Positions 1 to 13,921 of a stretch of DNA of 49,846 nt are shown one piece after another. The translations under genes and the position numbers were made by a program. Under the pieces are notes generated by a model. That model did not search any database. It worked only from the letters and a program-made list of their open reading frames with translations, and was not told where the DNA came from. Position 1 is the stretch's first letter. Each line of letters opens with the position of its first letter. Source of the DNA: an uncultured Oscillospiraceae bacterium (lineage in GTDB: Bacteria; Bacillota; Clostridia; Oscillospirales; Oscillospiraceae); assembly GCA_949948775.1 (NCBI GenBank), contig CATLHC010000012.1, forward strand, positions 1 through 49,846, given 5' to 3'.

Positions 1-38
1 CCGCCGACGAGGACGACCTCTTCGACGGTGAGGACTGA
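1..38 (+). CDS. rpoB: RNA polymerase beta subunit, C-terminal end (partial)
   Basis: Reading from base 3, the window opens with an acidic peptide, [11 protein letters not shown], and a TGA stop at 36-38. It lies 17 bases upstream of rpoC, the position rpoB occupies in nearly all bacteria, and acidic C-termini are common in Firmicutes RpoB. Only these residues are visible, so the identification depends on position and composition. Confidence 0.8.
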   Translation, partial: ADEDDLFDGED

Positions 39-55
39 GAAGGGAGGGTGAGACA

Positions 56-3940
<3,885 letters not shown>

Positions 3941-4003
3941 GCGCAAATCCCCTGATATGCTGTGGGCAGCGGCTGCCATCAGCCTCTGAATTTCATGAAT
4001 TTC

Positions 4004-4050
4004 AGATCCCCTGCGGACGACTCCTGTCCGCAGGGGATCTTTGCGTTTTC
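4004..4050 (+). terminator. rpoBC operon terminator
   Basis: A perfect 15-bp stem (4004-4018 with 4026-4040), a 7-base loop and a T-rich tail (tttgcgtttt) lie 63 bases after the rpoC stop. This is a strong Rho-independent terminator separating rpoBC from the glycogen locus. Confidence 0.92.
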
Positions 4051-4070
4051 CCTCGTTTTCGGCACATCTG

Positions 4071-4100
4071 TCCCGGCGGGCGCGGTCCTTTCCGCCGGGA
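4071..4100. other. GC-rich hairpin in the rpoC-glgB intergenic region
   Basis: TCCCGGCGG at 4071-4079 pairs with CCGCCGGGA at 4092-4100 across a 12-base loop. Its tail is less T-rich than that of the preceding terminator, so it may be a backup terminator. The 3941-4314 intergenic stretch holds only this, the main terminator, the glgB promoter and a leader hairpin; I see no convincing gene in it. Confidence 0.5.
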
Positions 4101-4202
4101 TGGAGGTTTTCTGACACATTCTCCCAGCTTCCCAAACACTTTCCACTGTTTTCTCATAAACAGACATAAAGATCCTACTTTTTCTTTTCTTTTTTGTGCA
4201 TC

Positions 4203-4231
4203 TTGACTTTGCTGTCATTGCGGTCTATAAT
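4203..4231 (+). promoter_or_regulatory. sigma-A promoter of the glycogen locus
   Basis: TTGACT at 4203-4208 and a perfect TATAAT at 4226-4231 are separated by 17 bases. The predicted start is near 4238, giving a leader of about 77 bases before glgB. The following genes are closely spaced, so this probably drives glgBCDA. Confidence 0.85.
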
Positions 4232-4280
4232 AACAATATTACTACGTGCCTGCGGCGCGTGAAAGCTATTCTCAGAATTT

Positions 4281-4298
4281 TCCGCCCCGCGAGGCGGA
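4281..4298 (+). promoter_or_regulatory. glgB leader hairpin before the ribosome binding site
   Basis: TCCGCC (4281-4286) pairs with GGCGGA (4293-4298) immediately upstream of the GGAGGG Shine-Dalgarno at 4304-4309. It may modulate ribosome access; this is inferred from position only. Confidence 0.35.
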
Positions 4299-4314
4299 GG
4301 TTTGGAGGGCACTT

Positions 4315-6489
4315 ATGATAAAAAAAGCAGACCAACTCAGCGAAGCCATCGCCCGCTTCAGCGACGGGACCAGCACGGACGCCTATCAGTTTATGGGCTG
4401 CCATCCCGCCGTGGTGGACGGTCAAGAGGGCTATGTCTTCCGCGTCTGGGCTCCCCACGCCAGGAGCGTGCGGGTGCTGGGCCGCTTCAACGACTGGGAC
4501 AAGGCGTCCCCGGCCATGGAGCGCATCGCCCCCGCCATCTGGGAGCGGTTTATCCCCGGCGTGCAGACCTACGATGAGTACAAGTACTACATCGAGCGGC
4601 CCGACGGCACCTTCGTGTTCCGGGCCGACCCCTACGCCACCCACTCCGCCACCCGGCCCGACAACGCCAGCAAGGTGTTTGACCTGGAGGGCTTCCAGTG
4701 GACCGACGGGGCCTACCGCCGGGCCAGGGGCCACAAGGATATCCTGCGCAGCCCGATGAACATCTACGAGATGCACCTGGGTTCCTGGCGGCGGCATGAG
4801 GACGGCAACTTCCTGTCCTACGTGGAGTGCGCCCAGCAGCTGATCCCCTATTTGAAGGACATGGGCTACACCCATGTGGAGCTGCTCCCCGTCAGCGAGT
4901 ACCCCTATGACCCCTCCTGGGGCTACCAGGTCACCGGGTACTATGCCCCCACCTCCCGGTACGGCACCCCCCACGACCTTATGAAGTTTGTGGACATGTG
5001 CCACGAGGCCGGCATCGGCGTCATCATCGACTGGGTGGGCGCCCACTTCCCCCGGGACGAGTGCGGCCTGTTTGAATTCGACGGCGGCTACTGCTACGAG
5101 CCCGCCGACCCTCTGCGCCGCGAGCATCCCGACTGGGGCACCCGCATCTTCGACTACGGCCGGTATGAGGTGCGCTCCTTCCTGATCTCCAATGTGGTCT
5201 ACTGGCTGGACAAATTCCACATCGACGGCATTCGGGTGGACGCGGTGGCCTCCATGCTGTATCTGGACTACGGCCGCCGGGGCGGCGAGTGGCGGCCCAA
5301 CAAGGACGGGGGCAACATCAATCTGGAGGCCGTCCAGTTCCTGCGGGACATGAACGCCGCCGCCCTCACCTTCGACCCCTCCGCCATCATGGTGGCCGAG
5401 GAGTCCACCGCCTTCCCCATGGTCACCAAGCCGGGGTATGACGGCGGGCTGGGCTTCAACTTCAAGTGGAACATGGGCTGGATGCACGACATGGTGGACT
5501 ACATGTCCACCGACCCGCTGTTCCGCAAGGGCAAGCACAACAACCTGACCTTCTCCCTTACCTACGCCTTCTCAGAGAACTTCGTACTCCCCCTATCTCA
5601 CGACGAGGTGGTCCACGGCAAATGCTCCCTGGTGAACAAAATGCCCGGCGACTACGGCGACAAATTCCAAAACCTGCGGGCTTTCTACGGTTATATGATG
5701 ACCCATCCGGGCAAAAAGCTGCTGTTCATGGGCGGCGAGTTTGCCCAGTTCATCGAGTGGGACGAGAAAAAGCAGCTGGACTGGATGCTGCTGGACTACG
5801 ACAAGCACCGCGAGATGCAGTCCTACGTCCGGGACCTGAACCACTACTACCTGGACCACCCCGCCCTGTGGCACAACGACACCGACTGGCAGGGCTTCCA
5901 GTGGATCTCCTGCGACGACTGGCAGCAGAGCGTCATCTCCTTCCGGCGCATTGACGACAAGGGCAAAGAGGTCATCGTGGTGTGCAACTTCTGCCCCGTG
6001 GAGCGCACCGGCTACAAGATCGGCGTGCCCAAAACCGGCACCTATGTCCCCGTGCTGTCCAGCGACGACGCCAAATATGGCGGCGCGGGTACGCCTCTGG
6101 TCCCCGTCAAGGCCAAGAAGGAGGAGCTGCACGGGCTGAAGTACACCGTGGAGCTCACTCTGCCCGCCATGTCCACCGTGTTCTATGAGCATAAGGCCAC
6201 CCGGGGCGCCAAGGACGAGGCCAAGGACGAAGCCCCCAAGGCCAAAAGGACGGTCAAGGCCGCAAAGGCCAAGGCGGAAAAGGCCGTGGAGGCCGCAAAA
6301 TCCGATCTGGAGGCCGCCGTGGACGCCGTCAAGCCCAAGCGGGGCCGCAAGGCAAAGACCGCCGACGCCGTCGAACCCGCGCCCAAGAAAAAGCCGGGTC
6401 CCAAACCCAAGGCGAAAAAGGCGGATGCCGCCGAAAAGCCTAAGACCACCCGTAAGTCCCGCGCGAAGAAAGCCGATTCCGATAACTAA
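4315..6489 (+). CDS. glgB: 1,4-alpha-glucan branching enzyme with Lys/Ala-rich tail
   Basis: Makes alpha-1,6 branches in glycogen. Of 724 residues, roughly the first 120 form a CBM48-type beta domain, followed by a GH13 barrel and the C-terminal beta domain. Catalytic residues fit the family: Asp309 (RVDAV), Glu362 (VAEEST) and His429-Asp430 ([10 protein letters not shown]); the 53- and 68-residue spacings match E. coli GlgB as I recall it. Asp309 lies about 96 residues earlier than in E. coli, so the extra N1 domain is absent. The enzyme proper ends near residue 627. The last 97 residues are about one quarter Lys and one quarter Ala with Pro, including PKRGRK and KKPGPKPK, resembling a histone H1 or AT-hook tail. 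ATG 4315 is chosen because GGAGGG precedes it; an earlier in-frame start would lie in the leader. First gene of the glycogen locus. Confidence 0.96.
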   Translation: MIKKADQLSEAIARFSDGTSTDAYQFMGCHPAVVDGQEGYVFRVWAPHARSVRVLGRFNDWDKASPAMERIAPAIWERFIPGVQTYDEYKYYIERPDGTFVFRADPYATHSATRPDNASKVFDLEGFQWTDGAYRRARGHKDILRSPMNIYEMHLGSWRRHEDGNFLSYVECAQQLIPYLKDMGYTHVELLPVSEYPYDPSWGYQVTGYYAPTSRYGTPHDLMKFVDMCHEAGIGVIIDWVGAHFPRDECGLFEFDGGYCYEPADPLRREHPDWGTRIFDYGRYEVRSFLISNVVYWLDKFHIDGIRVDAVASMLYLDYGRRGGEWRPNKDGGNINLEAVQFLRDMNAAALTFDPSAIMVAEESTAFPMVTKPGYDGGLGFNFKWNMGWMHDMVDYMSTDPLFRKGKHNNLTFSLTYAFSENFVLPLSHDEVVHGKCSLVNKMPGDYGDKFQNLRAFYGYMMTHPGKKLLFMGGEFAQFIEWDEKKQLDWMLLDYDKHREMQSYVRDLNHYYLDHPALWHNDTDWQGFQWISCDDWQQSVISFRRIDDKGKEVIVVCNFCPVERTGYKIGVPKTGTYVPVLSSDDAKYGGAGTPLVPVKAKKEELHGLKYTVELTLPAMSTVFYEHKATRGAKDEAKDEAPKAKRTVKAAKAKAEKAVEAAKSDLEAAVDAVKPKRGRKAKTADAVEPAPKKKPGPKPKAKKADAAEKPKTTRKSRAKKADSDN

Positions 6490-6509
6490 TTTTTGAGGGG
6501 GAGTTCAAC

Positions 6510-7700
<1,191 letters not shown>

Positions 7701-7713
7701 GGGGGTGTCCACC

Positions 7714-8838
7714 ATGAAAATGACTGGTATTATCTTCTCCGATCTGTACTCCGACGCGCTCAACTCCTTCACCCAGGACCGCAACATGGCCGCCATCCCC
7801 TTCGGCGGGCGCTACCGCCTGGTGGACTTCGCCCTGTCCAACATGGTCAACTCCGGCATCCTCAACGTGGGCGTGCTGGTCAAGCAGCACTACCACTCCC
7901 TGATGGACCATCTGAGCAACAGCCAGGAGTGGGATCTGAACCGCAAGATCGGTGGGCTCCAGCTCCTGCCCCCCTTCGCCACCCAGGACGGCAACACCAG
8001 CGGCAGCCGGGGCAAGCTGGACGAGCTGCGCAACGCCCTGGACTATCTGGAGGCCATCGCCTCCACCCCCTATGTTCTGCTGGCCGACGCCTACGTGCTG
8101 TGCAACATCGACTACCGCATCGCCCTGGAGGACCACATTGCCAGCGGCTGCGACATCACCATGCTGGCCACCAAGGAGAAGGAGGACTCCCAGATCAACT
8201 GCGCCTCCGTGATGAGGGCGGACGCCAGCCACCGGGTCACCGCCTACGCCCTGGACTGCCCCGCCAAGGCCGGGGACTACGCCAGCATGGGCCACATGAT
8301 CATCTCCCGGGAGTTCCTCATCAACGTCATCCGGGACTACACCTCCCGGGGTATCTACGACTTCCTGCGGGATTTCGTTCAGCACGAGTTCAACCGGGGC
8401 CGCCTGACCATCAATCTCCACGAGGTGGACACCACCGTTCTGCGCATCCGCAATGTGGAGGAGTACTTCCAGAGCAGTCTGGCCATTCTGGGTGACGACG
8501 TATCCGCCGCCCTGTTCCGGGGGGACCGGCCCATCCACACCCGCGTCACCGACGAGGTCCCCGCCTACTACGGCCTGGACTGCCAGGTGGACTGCTGCGT
8601 CATCGCCGACGGCTGCTTTGTGGACGGCAGCGTGGAACACAGTGTGCTGTCCCGGAGCGTGAAGATCGGCAAGGGCGCCAAGGTGAAAAACTGCGTCATC
8701 ATGCAGGGCAGCGTGGTGGGTGAGAACGCCTGTCTGGAAAATGTTATTGTAGATAAGTGGGTCACCATCAGCGACGGCGCCCAGCTCAAGGGGCTGTATT
8801 CCAATCCCGTTGTCATCCGCAAAGGAGTAACCGTATGA
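7714..8838 (+). CDS. glgD: glucose-1-phosphate adenylyltransferase, GlgD subunit
   Basis: A 374-residue GlgC paralogue. It keeps the fold (AAIPFGGRYRLVDFALSN, then C-terminal beta-helix repeats), but its first loop reads FSDLYSDALNSF in place of the GGxGxRL nucleotide loop. In Firmicutes GlgD is known as a partner that raises GlgC activity and is weakly active or inactive alone; loss of the loop fits that. ATG 7714 is chosen because it follows GGGGGTG by the usual distance; the frame is open further upstream only as a shadow of glgC. Its TGA overlaps the glgA start in ATGA (8835-8838), implying translational coupling. Confidence 0.95.
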   Translation: MKMTGIIFSDLYSDALNSFTQDRNMAAIPFGGRYRLVDFALSNMVNSGILNVGVLVKQHYHSLMDHLSNSQEWDLNRKIGGLQLLPPFATQDGNTSGSRGKLDELRNALDYLEAIASTPYVLLADAYVLCNIDYRIALEDHIASGCDITMLATKEKEDSQINCASVMRADASHRVTAYALDCPAKAGDYASMGHMIISREFLINVIRDYTSRGIYDFLRDFVQHEFNRGRLTINLHEVDTTVLRIRNVEEYFQSSLAILGDDVSAALFRGDRPIHTRVTDEVPAYYGLDCQVDCCVIADGCFVDGSVEHSVLSRSVKIGKGAKVKNCVIMQGSVVGENACLENVIVDKWVTISDGAQLKGLYSNPVVIRKGVTV

Positions 8839-10277
8839 AGATTCTGTTCGCGTCCGGCGAGGCCGCCCCTTATATCAAGACCGGCGGCCTGGGCGACGTG
8901 GCCGCAGCCTTGCCCAAGGCCCTGGCCGAATCCCCCAACACCGAGGTCTATATCTTCCTGCCCTACTACAAGGCCATCAAGGATAACCCGGAGTTTGAGA
9001 TCGAATACGTCACCAACTTCACCGTTCCTTTGGCCTGGCGCAACGTGTATTGCGGGCTGTTCCGGGCCGTTACCAAGAAGAAAAAGCTCCAGTATTACTT
9101 CATTGACAACGAGTATTACTTCTATCGGGACGGATGCTACGGCCACTACGACGACGGCGAGCGCTTCGCCTTCTTCTCCAAAGCCATCCTAGAGTCCTTG
9201 GAGCACCTGGAGTGGTACCCCGACGTGATCCACTCCAACGACTGGCAGACCGCCCTGGTGCCGGTGTTCCTGCGGGCCTTCTATATGGGTCTGGAGAAAT
9301 ACCGGCCCATCAAGACCCTGTTCACCATCCACAACATGGAGTATCAGGGCCGCTTCCCCAACTCCTTCGTGGACGAGGTGCTGGGTCTGCCCGAGGACTG
9401 GAAGGGTACGATGCACTTTGACACCTGCACCAATCTGATGAAGGCCGCCATCCACACCGCCGACCGGGTGAGCACCGTGTCCAAGACTTACGCCTTCGAG
9501 ATTCAGGACCCCTACTACGCCCACGGCCTCCACGACGTGCTGCGCCAGCACGCCTACAAGCTCAGCGGTGTGGTCAACGGCATCGACACCGAGGTGTTCG
9601 ACCCCACCACCGACCCCCTGATCTACACCAACTTCGACGCCTCCACCCTGGAGAAAAAGGCGGAGAACAAGAAGTTCCTCCAGGAGCGCCTGGGTCTGGC
9701 CGTCCGGGGCGAAACGCCCATGGTCATTATGATCACCCGTCTGGTGGGCCACAAAGGCGTGGACTTGGTTCAGGCCGTCATGGATGACTTGATGTGGGAC
9801 GACCTTCAGCTGGTTATCATCGGCACCGGTGAGCGGCAGTACGAGGATATGTTCCGCGCCTACGCCGCCAACTTCCCCGCCAAGATGTCCGCCAACATCG
9901 TGTTTGACAACACCCTGGCTCACCAGGCCTATGCCGGCGCGGACATGGTGCTCATGCCCTCCAAGCAGGAGCCCTGCGGCCTAACTCAGCTCATCGCCAT
10001 GCGCTACGGCACCATCCCCATCGTCCGGGAAACCGGCGGCCTGTTCGACACCGTCCCCGCCTACAACATTGAGACCGGCGAGGGCAACGGCTTCACCTTC
10101 AAAAGCTACAATGCCCATGATATGTTGGGCGCTGTGCGCCGGGCCGAAAATCTATTCCACGATAAGGAGCGCTGGGCCGCTCTGCAGAAGAGCGTCATGG
10201 GCTATGACAGCTCTTGGAAACGTTCCGTGCAGGAATATTGGGATATTTTCAACTCCTTGGTGGAAAAAAACGGTTGA
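8835..10277 (+). CDS. glgA: glycogen synthase (ADP-glucose)
   Basis: A GT5 glycosyltransferase that extends alpha-1,4-glucan from ADP-glucose. It has 480 residues, close to the typical 477-485. The KTGGLGDV motif (Lys15 to Val22) binds ADP-glucose. The C-terminal GT-B domain holds the conserved SKQEPCGLTQLIAMRYG stretch with the catalytic Glu, followed by RETGGLFDTV. The ATG overlaps the glgD stop and follows AAAGGAGTAACCGT. It is the last gene before the glgP leader, which has its own promoter. Confidence 0.97.
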   Translation: MKILFASGEAAPYIKTGGLGDVAAALPKALAESPNTEVYIFLPYYKAIKDNPEFEIEYVTNFTVPLAWRNVYCGLFRAVTKKKKLQYYFIDNEYYFYRDGCYGHYDDGERFAFFSKAILESLEHLEWYPDVIHSNDWQTALVPVFLRAFYMGLEKYRPIKTLFTIHNMEYQGRFPNSFVDEVLGLPEDWKGTMHFDTCTNLMKAAIHTADRVSTVSKTYAFEIQDPYYAHGLHDVLRQHAYKLSGVVNGIDTEVFDPTTDPLIYTNFDASTLEKKAENKKFLQERLGLAVRGETPMVIMITRLVGHKGVDLVQAVMDDLMWDDLQLVIIGTGERQYEDMFRAYAANFPAKMSANIVFDNTLAHQAYAGADMVLMPSKQEPCGLTQLIAMRYGTIPIVRETGGLFDTVPAYNIETGEGNGFTFKSYNAHDMLGAVRRAENLFHDKERWAALQKSVMGYDSSWKRSVQEYWDIFNSLVEKNG

Positions 10278-10361
10278 GCTTTTGATATTCTGGGCGGATT
10301 TTCTTCTTTTTCACACCTGCGGGAAATTTTGAAAATTTTTCGTGCACAACTCCTGCTTTTA

Positions 10362-10370
10362 TGGTATAAT
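10362..10370 (+). promoter_or_regulatory. extended -10 promoter of glgP
   Basis: TGGTATAAT (TGn plus a perfect -10, with TATAAT at 10365-10370) lies 115 bases before glgP. No good -35 hexamer is found 16-18 bases upstream, which is usual for extended -10 promoters. Confidence 0.6.
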
Positions 10371-10373
10371 AAT

Positions 10374-10461
10374 AGGGCGTATCATTGCGCCCTGTGTGAG
10401 CACAGTCCGCATGAGCGAACTGTGCTCACTTTATTCCATCAATTCTCCGGCCTTTCGCCGG
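10374..10461 (+). promoter_or_regulatory. structured 5' leader of glgP: three successive hairpins
   Basis: Three stems follow the promoter: AGGGCG/CGCCCT (10374-10379 with 10388-10393), a perfect 11-bp stem GTGAGCACAGT/ACTGTGCTCAC (10396-10406 with 10419-10429, then a short T-rich stretch) and CCGGC/GCCGG (10447-10451 with 10457-10461). The last sits six bases before the AAGGAG site at 10467-10472. The middle stem could be a weak terminator or attenuator; the function is not known. Confidence 0.5.
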
Positions 10462-10485
10462 TTAAGAAGGAGTTAATATAATATT

Positions 10486-12882
10486 ATGGATCAGAAACAA
10501 ATCATCAAACAGTTGGATGAAATGCTGTTAGTGCGCTATGGCTGTTCCACTGAGAACGCCTCCCCGCAGCAGGTCTACCGCGCCCTGTGCTATGTGGTCA
10601 ACAATGCGCTGGCCACCAAGAGCGCCGAGTTCTATCAGAAGAACAAGGGTAAGCAGGTGTACTACATGTCCATGGAATTCCTGGTGGGCACCTCCCTGCG
10701 CAACAATCTGTATAATCTGGGTCTGGAAGATGTGTTTACGAAAGCCCTGGCCAAGTGCGGCGTGGACATCCACGACCTGTACGAGATGGAGCCCGATGCG
10801 GGCCTGGGCAACGGCGGTCTGGGCCGTCTGGCTTCCTGTTACATGGACTCCGCCGCCAGCCTGGATCTGCCCATGACGGGCTACTCCATCCGGTATGAGT
10901 TCGGCATCTTCAAGCAGAAAATTGTGGACGGCTGGCAGGTGGAATTCCCTGACGACTGGCTGAGCATGGGCGACGTGTGGCTGGTCCCCCACGAGAGCGA
11001 GGCGGTGGAGGTCCGCTTCGGCGGCAGCGTCCACGGCTGGGAGGACGGCGGCAAGTACCGGGTAAAGCATGTGGACTTCCAGTCCGTCATGGCGGTGCCC
11101 AACGACATGTATATCTCCGGCTACAACAGCAAGGCGGTCAACCCCCTGGTGCTGTGGTCCGCCAAGTCCCCCAACAGCTTCGACATGTCCGCCTTCTCAC
11201 GGGGCGACTACGCCAAGGCCCTGGAGGGGGACACCATGGCCGAGGTCATCTCCAAGGTGCTCTACCCCGCCGACGACCACGTCGAGGGCAAGCGGCTGCG
11301 CCTGCGTCAGCAGTATCTGCTGGTGTCCGCCTCGGTGCAGACCATTCTCAAGAAGCACCTGCGGGTCAACAAGACCCTGGACAATCTGCCCGACAAGGTG
11401 TCCATCCACATCAACGACACCCATCCCGCCCTGTGTGTGCCCGAGCTGATGCGCCTGCTGGTGGATGAGCACAACTACCCCTGGGACAAGGCGTGGGACA
11501 TCACCTGCCGCACCCTCAGCTACACCAACCACACCGTCATGAGCGAGGCGCTGGAGCGCTGGAACGTGGATCTGTTCCAGCAGCTGCTGCCCCGCGTGTA
11601 CCAGATTGTGCAGGAGATCGACCGCCGCCTGCGCGTGGACCTGCACGGCTACTACGGCAACGACACGGGCAAAATTGAGTATATGGCCGTCATCAGCGGC
11701 AGAGAGATCCGCATGGCCAACCTGTGTTTGGCCTGCTGCCACAAGGTCAACGGCGTGTCCAAGCTCCACACCGAAATCTTGGAGAACAGCATCTTCCGGG
11801 ACTACTATCAGATGGAGCCCGACCACTTCTGCAACGTCACCAACGGCATCGCCTACCGCCGCTGGCTGTGCCAGTCCAACCCGAAGCTGACCGCTCTGCT
11901 GAAGGACCTGATCGGCGACGGCTTTGTCTCCGACTCCACGCAGCTGGAAAAGCTGCTGAAGTACAAGGACGACGCCGGGGTGCTGCAGAAGCTTCAGGAC
12001 ATCAAGCTGGACAACAAAAAGCGCCTGGCCGACCTGATCCTCAAGCGCAACGGCATCGTAGTGGACCCCAGCTCCCTGTTCGACGTGCAGATCAAGCGTC
12101 TCCACGAGTACAAGCGCCAGCTGCTCAATGTGCTCCAGATTCTTCATATGTATCTGGAGATTAAGGCCAACCCCGGCGCCCCCTTCCAGCCCCGCACCTT
12201 CATTTTCGCCGCCAAGGCGTCCGCAGGCTATATCATGGCCAAGCAGATCATCCAGCTCATCGTGTCCGTGTCCAGCATGATCAACCACGACCCGGACGTC
12301 CAGGATAAGCTGAAGGTGGTCTTCATGGAGGACTACAACGTCTCCCTGGCCGAGATCATTATCCCCGCCGCCGAGATCTCCGAGCAGATCTCCATCGCCG
12401 GCAAGGAGGCCAGCGGCACCGGCAACATGAAGCTGATGATCAACGGCGCCGTAACCTTGGGTACGCTGGACGGCGCCAATGTGGAGATTCACGAGCAGGT
12501 GGGCGACGACAACATCGTCCTCTTCGGCCTTAAAACCCCGGAGGTCAACGAGCTGTGGCAGCGGGGCTACAATCCCCTGGACTACGTGCGCAGCGACCCG
12601 GAGCTGAAGGCCGTCATGGACATGCTCATGGGCGGCATCGCCGGGATGCACTTCGACGACGTTGTGCGCTCCCTGACCACCAACCACAAGGGTCCCGCCG
12701 ACCCCTATATGTGCCTGGCCGATTTCCACGACTACGTCCGGGCCCAGCAGGATGTGTCCGCCATCTACGGCGACAAGCCCCGCTTCAACAAGATGTCCTT
12801 GGTGAATATCGCCAAGGCGGGCTTCTTCTCCGCCGACCGGGCCGTGGAGGAGTACGCCAAAAATATCTGGTGCCTCAAGTAA
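10486..12882 (+). CDS. glgP: glycogen/starch phosphorylase
   Basis: Degrades alpha-1,4-glucan with phosphate to glucose 1-phosphate, using pyridoxal phosphate. The 798 residues match the family. Visible signatures are GLGNGGLGRLASCYMDS, the IHINDTHPAL region, RLHEYKRQLLN and the cofactor motif EASGTGNMK, where Lys649 is the expected Schiff-base residue. It follows the synthesis genes after a separately promoted, structured leader, so breakdown can be controlled apart from synthesis. The gene ends 53 bases before glk; a small CCGCCC/GGGCGG hairpin at 12892-12907 lies between them. Confidence 0.97.
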   Translation: MDQKQIIKQLDEMLLVRYGCSTENASPQQVYRALCYVVNNALATKSAEFYQKNKGKQVYYMSMEFLVGTSLRNNLYNLGLEDVFTKALAKCGVDIHDLYEMEPDAGLGNGGLGRLASCYMDSAASLDLPMTGYSIRYEFGIFKQKIVDGWQVEFPDDWLSMGDVWLVPHESEAVEVRFGGSVHGWEDGGKYRVKHVDFQSVMAVPNDMYISGYNSKAVNPLVLWSAKSPNSFDMSAFSRGDYAKALEGDTMAEVISKVLYPADDHVEGKRLRLRQQYLLVSASVQTILKKHLRVNKTLDNLPDKVSIHINDTHPALCVPELMRLLVDEHNYPWDKAWDITCRTLSYTNHTVMSEALERWNVDLFQQLLPRVYQIVQEIDRRLRVDLHGYYGNDTGKIEYMAVISGREIRMANLCLACCHKVNGVSKLHTEILENSIFRDYYQMEPDHFCNVTNGIAYRRWLCQSNPKLTALLKDLIGDGFVSDSTQLEKLLKYKDDAGVLQKLQDIKLDNKKRLADLILKRNGIVVDPSSLFDVQIKRLHEYKRQLLNVLQILHMYLEIKANPGAPFQPRTFIFAAKASAGYIMAKQIIQLIVSVSSMINHDPDVQDKLKVVFMEDYNVSLAEIIIPAAEISEQISIAGKEASGTGNMKLMINGAVTLGTLDGANVEIHEQVGDDNIVLFGLKTPEVNELWQRGYNPLDYVRSDPELKAVMDMLMGGIAGMHFDDVVRSLTTNHKGPADPYMCLADFHDYVRAQQDVSAIYGDKPRFNKMSLVNIAKAGFFSADRAVEEYAKNIWCLK

Positions 12883-12935
12883 AGCCCTGACCCGCCCGGC
12901 TGGGCGGTATATTGAAAGAATAGGAGGTCCGGAGC

Positions 12936-13865
12936 ATGAAACAGGTGTGCTTTGGCGTGGACATCGGCGGCACCACCGTCAAACTGGGTCTGGTCAGCCA
13001 GGAGGGGGAGCTGCTGGACAAACGGGAATTTCCATCCTTCCGGGACTGCGGGGCCACGCTTGACGATATCGCCGACCATATGCGCCAGGTGATGGCGGAT
13101 TTCCACAGCATGCGCGACGTGGCCGACGAGTATCAGTGCGTAGGCGCGGGCGTGGGCGTTCCCGGCCCGGTGACGGAGCAATCCACCGTGGACAAGTGCG
13201 CCAATCTGGGCTGGGAAAACGTGAATATGGCCCAGGAGCTCTCCACCCGGTCCGGCGTCCCCGTCCGGGTGGCCAATGACGCCAATCTGGCCGCCTTGGG
13301 CGAGGCATGGCAGGGCGCGGGCAAGGGCTGCCGCAACTTGGTGATGCTCACCGTAGGCACCGGGATCGGCGGCGGCATTATCTGCGACGGCCGCATTATC
13401 GCCGGAGCCACCGGCGCGGGCGGCGAGGTGGGCCATATGTCCGTCCCCTTCCACACCGACTGGCAGTGCGGCTGCGGCAAGAAGGGCTGTCTGGAGGTCA
13501 CCGCTTCCGCCTCCGGCATCATCCGGGCGGCAAAGCAGTTCTCCCCCTTTAAGGAGATGGACAAGGTCACCGCCAAGGACGTATATGACGCTGCCGCCGC
13601 CGGGGACAAAAACGCCCTAACAGTGGTGGCGGAGGCCTCCGCCTCCCTGGGCTACGCCGCTGCCGCCATCAGCTGCGTGGTCAACCCGGAGGTCATCCTG
13701 CTGGGGGGCGGCGTGTCCGCTGCGGGCAGCGCCCTGCTGGACCCGGTGGAGGCCGCGTTCCGTGCCTACGCCTTCTCCGGCTGCGCCGGGGCCCGCTTCG
13801 CTCTGGCTCAGCTGGGTAATAACGCCGGCATCTTTGGCGGCGCGGCCCTGTTCTTCGCGGAATAA
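12936..13865 (+). CDS. glk: ROK-family glucokinase
   Basis: Phosphorylates glucose with ATP. The 309-residue protein starts with the phosphate-binding DIGGTTVK (Asp9 to Lys16). It has the second ATP motif GTGIGGGII and the ROK zinc-binding signature CGCGKKGCLE with Cys178, Cys180 and Cys185. The start is supported by the AGGAGG site at 12922-12927. Placed between glgP and pgi, it would handle free glucose from glycogen turnover. ROK proteins include N-acetylmannosamine and fructose kinases; glucose as substrate is inferred from family resemblance and neighbours. Confidence 0.88.
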   Translation: MKQVCFGVDIGGTTVKLGLVSQEGELLDKREFPSFRDCGATLDDIADHMRQVMADFHSMRDVADEYQCVGAGVGVPGPVTEQSTVDKCANLGWENVNMAQELSTRSGVPVRVANDANLAALGEAWQGAGKGCRNLVMLTVGTGIGGGIICDGRIIAGATGAGGEVGHMSVPFHTDWQCGCGKKGCLEVTASASGIIRAAKQFSPFKEMDKVTAKDVYDAAAAGDKNALTVVAEASASLGYAAAAISCVVNPEVILLGGGVSAAGSALLDPVEAAFRAYAFSGCAGARFALAQLGNNAGIFGGAALFFAE

Positions 13866-13921
13866 CGTGTTTTCCCCGATATGGGGCTGAATAACAGGAA
13901 ATCAATAAGGAGTGATCCAAC

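Noticed and set aside
3979-4218. 79-codon minus-strand frame between rpoC and glgB
   Set aside because: It spans the rpoC terminator and the glycogen promoter and has no family resemblance.
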